A program made the translations under genes and the position numbers. From assembly GCA_019914995.1 (NCBI GenBank), contig CM034135.1, positions 1,986,501-2,050,500 of the forward strand: a stretch of DNA of 64,000 bases. Reading direction: 5' to 3'. Below the pieces are notes generated by a model. It did not search any database, was not told the origin of the DNA, and was given only the letters and a program-made list of their open reading frames with translations. Positions 59,006-64,000 of this stretch are shown here, in pieces. Position 1 is the first letter of the stretch. Each line of letters starts with the position of its first letter. This stretch comes from Acanthochlamys bracteata. Taxonomy: Eukaryota > Streptophyta > Magnoliopsida > Pandanales > Velloziaceae.

Positions 59006-59854
59006 TAAACTCCTCGTTATCTTTCCAATTGCACAGCTTTCACCTCTTTCAGAGAGAAAAGGACATCAGTAGCTTTCCTAACGTTCCATGATTCTGAAGA
59101 TGCTTTTTTTTTTGTTCTTTAGGTAGTGATATTTCATTTCAATTTTTTATTTTTCATAAATATTTTATAATATTTTAAAATTTTTTAAAATATAAATAAA
59201 TTATATATTATATAATTTTTTCTTAAAGTTAAAGAAAAATAAGCTCGTTTCTTGAAAACTCTCAAAATAAAAATTTTTCAACAAAAAATACCTTATTATA
59301 AGCAACTCCAAACAATACTCAAGGCATTATATAGTAGGCAAAACTTGGTGTTATATGGTCTCCTCAAATCTCCGTTATGTGTTTAAACTTGAATATAGAA
59401 ATAGAGATATAAATACATACAGATCGGTTTGGCTCAGCCATGCATACCCTAGCTAAAAAAAATACAATCAGTTGGCTAGCCCGACTCAGCTGTAGCATCT
59501 GAGCCGGATCTGCTCGATCTAGTTGGAGAAAAATTTATTCGATCTAATCCAATAATCCAATTTTATTTTCTTGTCTAACTATTATTTTTTTTATATATTT
59601 GTACTCTATTAAGCGATTAAATTTGATCGATTAACGGTTATAATTGTACTACGTTGATATCAGTCCACTTCCTAGCCGAAGCATACATGTAGAACACAAG
59701 TTGTAACTTACACTAAATCTGGTTTAGAATGCAGCTTGGATGCACTCAGCAAAGGTCCCTAGAGCCTTGCATCTGTACTCAGGTATTTTTCTATAATTTC
59801 ATGGCTTCAACCAAATGCCCGACTGTCCAAGTAACTGCATTTGGTAGTGCATAC

Positions 59855-60085
59855 TAAACGCAGCTTTTTAATTTTTTACTATTTTATATTTTTTAATACA
59901 TATTTTATAAATATTTAAAAAATTTATTTAAAAATTTAAATAGTGTAAAAAAATTTTATATAATGAGATTTTTTTATTATATATTTTTACTATTTTTTAA
60001 AATAAAAAAATAGAGCTCGTTTTTAAAAAAATAAAAATATTTTTTATTTTAAAAAAACTCTATTTTATAATCAATTTAAAAAACA
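59855..60085 (+). repeat. AT-rich dispersed repeat, copy
   Basis: It shares the blocks CTATTTTATATTTTTTAATA, AAAAAATTTTATATAATGAG, TTTATTATATATTTTTACTA and ATATTTTTTATTTTAAAAAA with the copy at 58790-59005. Confidence 0.65.
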
Positions 60086-60652
60086 TCTAGGTCTATCATG
60101 AACACCGTTCCTGTTCAGGTTGGCACCAATTTTACCCAAACGCTCACTCACCCTGAATTAACAAAGGCCGCCAGCAGCCCAATTGAAGTTCACATTGGTC
60201 ACAAAACTTACTTCTAATTCATTTTTTTTTGAAAAACTTAAAATAACTTCTACTAGTATTATTTATAATATTTTTTTAATAACTCACTTGAAATTCAAAA
60301 GAAGAATATTTTTTGAGTACATCTCTATGAAGAAACGTAAACAACTTCTCATGACGAAACTGTGAATCACTCTCGCATCTGGCAACCCAACTGCACACAT
60401 GACCGTCAGAGACTCGTATATAGCAATAACCAAGTTTGTCTGAAACCTTCTAATTTGATACTTCTAAATATCAAAAGACTCTGTTAATTGGAACCACCAC
60501 ATCCAAGAACTGTTATAATCGGATTCCAAGACGCCAAATCTCTCACCGGCATTAAATCAAGCAGTTCATAGACATCAATAATTTACCTGAACTTTCTATA
60601 TATAAAACTCTATCAACTTACTACCCACAAGAATGTCGATCTCGTATAGATC

Positions 60653-60905
60653 CTAACTTAATAATATAACAACCAACCTGTAGCTAGGCCTGCGTCCGAG
60701 TCTCTCTACAAGACCGAAGAAGGTGTGCATAGACGATACACGCATGTGACCGGATCTGTAGTGAGCAGCAAAGCCGTAAGCGAGGGAAGGGTTCTGGTGA
60801 TAACCGTGGATAGAGGTTTGAAATTGGTAAAACGGTTGAGAAGATTTAAAGGCTCTGTAGTGTAGTGTCCATTTGGTATGGCACTGTTTGAGGCTCTGAG
60901 CTTGT
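60653..60905 (-). other. Unidentified open coding-like patch
   Basis: The minus strand stays open for about 83 codons in one frame, ending at TAG 60653-60655, inside otherwise stop-rich AT-DNA, and is clearly richer in G and C than its surroundings. It reads SIHGYHQNPSLAYGFAAHYR followed by SGHMRVSSMHTFFGLVERLG and RRPSYRLV. There is no ATG in the first half, so it could be a last exon of a short gene, or a relic. I do not recognise it. No splice-linked first exon could be supported. Confidence 0.35.
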
Positions 60906-61176
60906 TATTATGATCTATGGAATAATTTTAATTGATTGATATATGCATGCACTCTCATAAGAAAAACAGTTTGATTTGTTGTAAAAGGTTGTAAAATCAA
61001 ATGATAGTCCTTGAACAAAAGATTGAAATTTTGAGCAAAACAACTACATATATAGCATTGCTAATATTACTCCGTACAAGAACAACAACTCTTCTGCAAC
61101 ATAAAACTAAATAAACACGCAGCAGTAGAGCTAGCTAGAGCAATGGATGATGTGAAAATTTTTAGTTAGATTTCAG
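60906..61176. other. Glutaredoxin 3' flank
   Basis: No coding signal is present; this is the likely 3' UTR of the minus-strand glutaredoxin gene. Confidence 0.5.
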
Positions 61177-61539
61177 TTAAAGCCAGAGAGCACCGGCCTG
61201 CTTGAGAAGAGGAACAAGAGATCCATTAATATGGCAAGCCATAACCTTCTCTAACCCACCAAGCAACTTCCCTCCAACAAACACGGCAGGAACAGCTGAA
61301 ACAACAGACGCCGGAGACGAAGAAGAAGCTATCATTAGTTGCAGAAGCACGGCCTGAACTTCCGCGCCGCCACGAATCTGATCGAGCTCGTAGATTGTGG
61401 GACCAACTCCGAGACCGAGCAGCAACCGTTTGGCAACATGGCACATGCAGCATCCACTGTGACTGAACACCACTACTGCGCTTCCGGCGACCATTCTCTT
61501 CAATTTCTCGAACACTTCTTCTTCCACCACCACCCTCAT
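61177..61539 (-). CDS. CC-type glutaredoxin (ROXY family)
   Basis: An intronless frame of 120 residues begins MRVVVEEEVFEKLKRMVAGS. The CC-type active site is CCMC (SHSGCCMCHVAKRLLLGLGV). The cis-Pro/glutathione-binding segment is AVPAVFVGGKLLGG. The protein ends GALWL, the C-terminal ALWL-type motif through which ROXY proteins recruit TOPLESS repressors at TGA-bZIP target genes. The family is unique to land plants and acts in the nucleus in petal/anther development, jasmonate/salicylate crosstalk and nitrate signalling. A TATA box (TATATAAA on the minus strand at about 61613-61620) lies some 75 bp upstream of the ATG. Length and motifs are complete. Which ROXY this is cannot be said. Confidence 0.93.
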   Translation of the reverse strand: MRVVVEEEVFEKLKRMVAGSAVVVFSHSGCCMCHVAKRLLLGLGVGPTIYELDQIRGGAEVQAVLLQLMIASSSSPASVVSAVPAVFVGGKLLGGLEKVMACHINGSLVPLLKQAGALWL

Positions 61540-61611
61540 AGCTAGCTAGCTTTTGATGATCGATTTCTTTCTTTCTTTGTTTCTTTCACAAGAATTAACA
61601 AAGTCAAACGC

Positions 61612-61621
61612 TTTATATATA
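61612..61621 (-). promoter_or_regulatory. TATA box of the glutaredoxin gene
   Basis: The minus strand reads GTATATATAAAG, placed about 75 bp before the start codon, which leaves a leader of roughly 40-50 nt. A TTGAC (W-box core) lies close by at about 61602-61606. Confidence 0.6.
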
Positions 61622-63742
61622 CGAAGTTAAAACAAGAAATGGTGCATGCATGTGAGGGAGGATAACATTTAGTGGTTGTAATGTTGTTGCAGAACTTGGA
61701 GTTTAGGGTTTGGGAGATATATATAAGAACGTGAAGAAAGGTTGCAGAAAATTTTCTGGCTTTTTTCTTCACAATCAGTTAATTACCCGGCAATATCTGA
61801 CTACAATATTGAAGGTCAAAAAGAAATTAAAACAATAATTTGCATGTATTATAAAGTTTTGTAAAGATTCTTCATGTTTTCTTTTTCTCTGTGCAGTACG
61901 GACTGTACTGCTTTAAGACAACAGTAGGACAGAGAACGTCTCCGTCGACCGTGTGTGTTGAATGAGTTAACCGGAGAGAGACAGGACGACAACTAACGTC
62001 CTCATCGCCGCCGTTTGACTGTCCGGTGAACTGATAAGGGGTGTTTTTGTCATTTTTTTTTACTAGAGATCATGCGTCTTGTACTAGTTGTTTCTGATAT
62101 ATCTTGAAAGAAAAAGAAGGCTATAACAACCGATAGGTAGCTAGAAACAATTGCATGATCAAAAAAAGGTTTATGTTATTTTATTTTTAATAGTTAAAAA
62201 CGTTTGTGTTTGTTGTAGTCTACTCTGTGTTTGTGCACGCAGGCTTTGTGAAGAACTAAGACTGAATGCCTAAAGATTATCATGCAGGCTTTTATTGCAT
62301 ACAGAGGGGTTGTTTGAAAGTGATTTTCGTAACTGTTTTTTATGATAATTTTTATTTTAATAAATTTTACGTCATAAAATTTTATTATTATTTATATTAA
62401 TTAAGTTCTTTTAAAAAAAATAGAACTTACTTTCTAAAATTTTTTTAAAATAGAAAGCTAACTAGGTGCTACAGTTAATGATGAAGATTTATATACACAG
62501 ATCTCAGATTTAACCAATGGGTAAACATACAATACAGACGTTAGACATATGCATGAAAAATTTCATTGTTTTATCCAGAAAACAGGGGATACTTTCATGC
62601 ATACATTATCAGACTAGCTAGTAGCTACATATAGAGACAACTGTGAAGAAGCATTGGATCTACGTCCTTGTCTTCTACTTCTCCATCACTACTCACTCAC
62701 ATGAACAAATTTAGACGGTTTTATTTAGTTATTTTTCTTTTCAGTTTGAGTCAAAAAAGCTTGTATGTGAAAAGAAGGAAAACGAAAAAGTTATGCACGC
62801 CTTCGCTGTTCTTGCTGGTCTCTTCATTCGTTTGGTAATACAGAAGCAGAGCATGCTCTTCTCACATGGTACAAGTACAACACCTTTGTTTTGTGCAGAG
62901 CAACAACACGCACTAGTGTTCAGTGCTTCACTATTACTACATCCCTGAATTTGTTTTAGCTATTGCACTCATAAGTGTAAGAATTCCTTTGTTTTCTTTC
63001 TCTTGGCTTCTTCTCCTTGTTTGCTTCTGCGTGGACCGGGACCTCCCATCTCATTCTTTCTTTCCTTCCCCTGAGACATGACAGGACATGAACTTGCATT
63101 ACATGTATTCAAAATTTTCAATAGAAAGTTTATAATATTTCATTTTGTTAATGCTGAACATGTTGGATGTCCTTCAGATATGTACCCTTAGTACAGAAAT
63201 GATAGATAGTATTTGCAGAATATGAACCATGTTGCTGTACAGTACATCAATGGAAGACAGGTTAAAGGAAGCTTCAGACTAAAACCAACAGTTTAATTGA
63301 CTCTGGAGAATATAGGTAGCAGTACAAGCGCAAAAAATAAAGATCCGAAATAGCATCTCTCTAACTATTCAACAGAAAACGTTGTTTCCATGACGAAGTC
63401 AGTGATTATTGCAAAATTTAACAACTGCAATGCAATAGAAGGATCCTGAAAGCCCTAACAGGACATGAAAACCACCAGCCACAGATAACTGCTGCTGACG
63501 ATTTTCAAACTTTCTGGATCAAAAGCACAAAAAAGCACAGGCGGAGCTATCTGCAAAAGAGTTTACACTAACCGAGTCAGCCGTTTATTACTTATCTATG
63601 CGTTTGACTAGTCTAAACCTACACATAAATAACGGACATGCCGGTCTGTGCTCTTCTCAACAGAAAAGATTATCTCCTTCATATGAGACTGAAATTGTTT
63701 TAAATGTATCACGGATGAAACAACTGCTAGTGTAGATCCAGC
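61622..63742. other. Intergenic: glutaredoxin promoter, AT-rich DNA, uL14 3' flank
   Basis: An AT-rich stretch occurs at 62300-62460. Nothing at 62460-63500 reads as a gene. The part next to 63742 is probably the 3' UTR of the ribosomal protein gene. Confidence 0.5.
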
Positions 63743-64000
63743 TCAGGCTATGTGCTCTGCCAAAGTTAAAATCTTAACATGCTTCTTTTTCCTGAGCTCA
63801 TGAGGCACCGGTCCGAAAACACGAGTACCAATAGGCTCGCCCTGCTTGTTGACAAGTACCACAGCATTATCGTCAAACTTGATTTCACTACCATCACAAC
63901 GGCCACGTTGCATGGCAGCACGGACCACTACACCATAGACAACCTCCCCTTTCTTAACTTTACCACGGGGCTGTGCTTCTTTGACTGATGCAATTATGGT
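63743..64000 (-). CDS. Organellar ribosomal protein uL14 (HUELLENLOS type), C-terminal part
   Basis: The frame is open from the window edge to the stop at 63743-63745. It reads [20 protein letters not shown], then [40 protein letters not shown] and [21 protein letters not shown]. This is the conserved body of bacterial-type L14 (uL14), which binds 23S rRNA at the subunit interface. Chloroplast L14 is plastid-encoded in plants, so a nuclear copy of this form is the mitochondrial one (HUELLENLOS or its paralogue). The start and any presequence lie beyond position 64000. Confidence 0.93.
   Translation of the reverse strand, partial: TIIASVKEAQPRGKVKKGEVVYGVVVRAAMQRGRCDGSEIKFDDNAVVLVNKQGEPIGTRVFGPVPHELRKKKHVKILTLAEHIA

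Larger units (their letters stand above)
56401..60652. other. Gene-poor AT-rich region with dispersed repeats
   Basis: No protein gene is recognisable. The stretch is dominated by A/T homopolymer-rich DNA with several copies of one AT-rich repeat (listed separately). Islands of more balanced composition (57050-57180, 59640-59830, 60100-60640) show nothing I can identify. Confidence 0.6.

Noticed and set aside
1-64000. LTR or virus-derived elements, CRISPR arrays, rRNA or tRNA genes
   Set aside because: No long direct terminal repeats, polymerase or capsid motifs, regularly spaced repeats or structural RNA signatures were seen on reading both strands.

Overview
This is AT-rich nuclear DNA from a flowering plant, most likely a eudicot. 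Genes are split by many short introns, and the recognisable proteins are plant families: CYP703 cytochrome P450, chloroplast IF-2, mitochondrial polyprenyl diphosphate synthase, ILP1-like C3HC zinc finger, CC-type glutaredoxin and HUELLENLOS-type uL14. I see no CRISPR, operon, rRNA or tRNA, and no LTR or virus-derived element.

Layout. 226-1932 (+): 3' end of a DUF632 gene with a foldback MITE in an intron. 2836-4493 (+): CYP703A-like pollen fatty acid hydroxylase. 5297-8810 (-): PhnP-like metallo-hydrolase. 10000-10986 (+): short protein with a JAC1-like N-terminal motif. 11427-14987 (-): solanesyl/polyprenyl diphosphate synthase with one clear and one possible reading-frame defect. 15922-20938 (-): ILP1/NIPA-like protein, head-to-head with the chloroplast IF-2 gene at 23525-28491 (+). 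29060-29736 (-): decayed GPAT pseudogene. 30148-34230 (-): NSUN-family cytosine-C5 RNA methyltransferase, divergent from a nucleolin-like gene at 35316-40836 (+), followed by a DDX51/RH1-like DEAD-box helicase at 41813-45919 (+). 46997-49956: two small ORFs sharing a motif. 50746-51401 (-): PPR pseudogene. 52754-55838 (-): peroxisomal-type polyamine oxidase. 55839-61176: AT-rich, repeat-bearing desert. 61177-61539 (-): CC-type glutaredoxin. 63743-64000 (-): 3' part of organellar uL14.

How they work together. Most genes are independent housekeeping genes. NSUN, nucleolin and RH1 lie side by side and all belong to families that act on RNA or in ribosome formation. The NSUN/nucleolin intergenic region carries telo-box and site II (TGGGCY) motifs typical of plant ribosome-biogenesis promoters. 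IF-2 and uL14 serve organelle translation.

Exon coordinates were derived by hand from GT-AG (and a few GC-AG) borders plus reading-phase continuity. Protein identities come from remembered family motifs, not from searches. I did not find a clearly new biological system. The best leads are the TA-targeting foldback element family, the small-protein pair, the damaged prenyl synthase gene and the unexplained coding-like patch near 60.8 kb.
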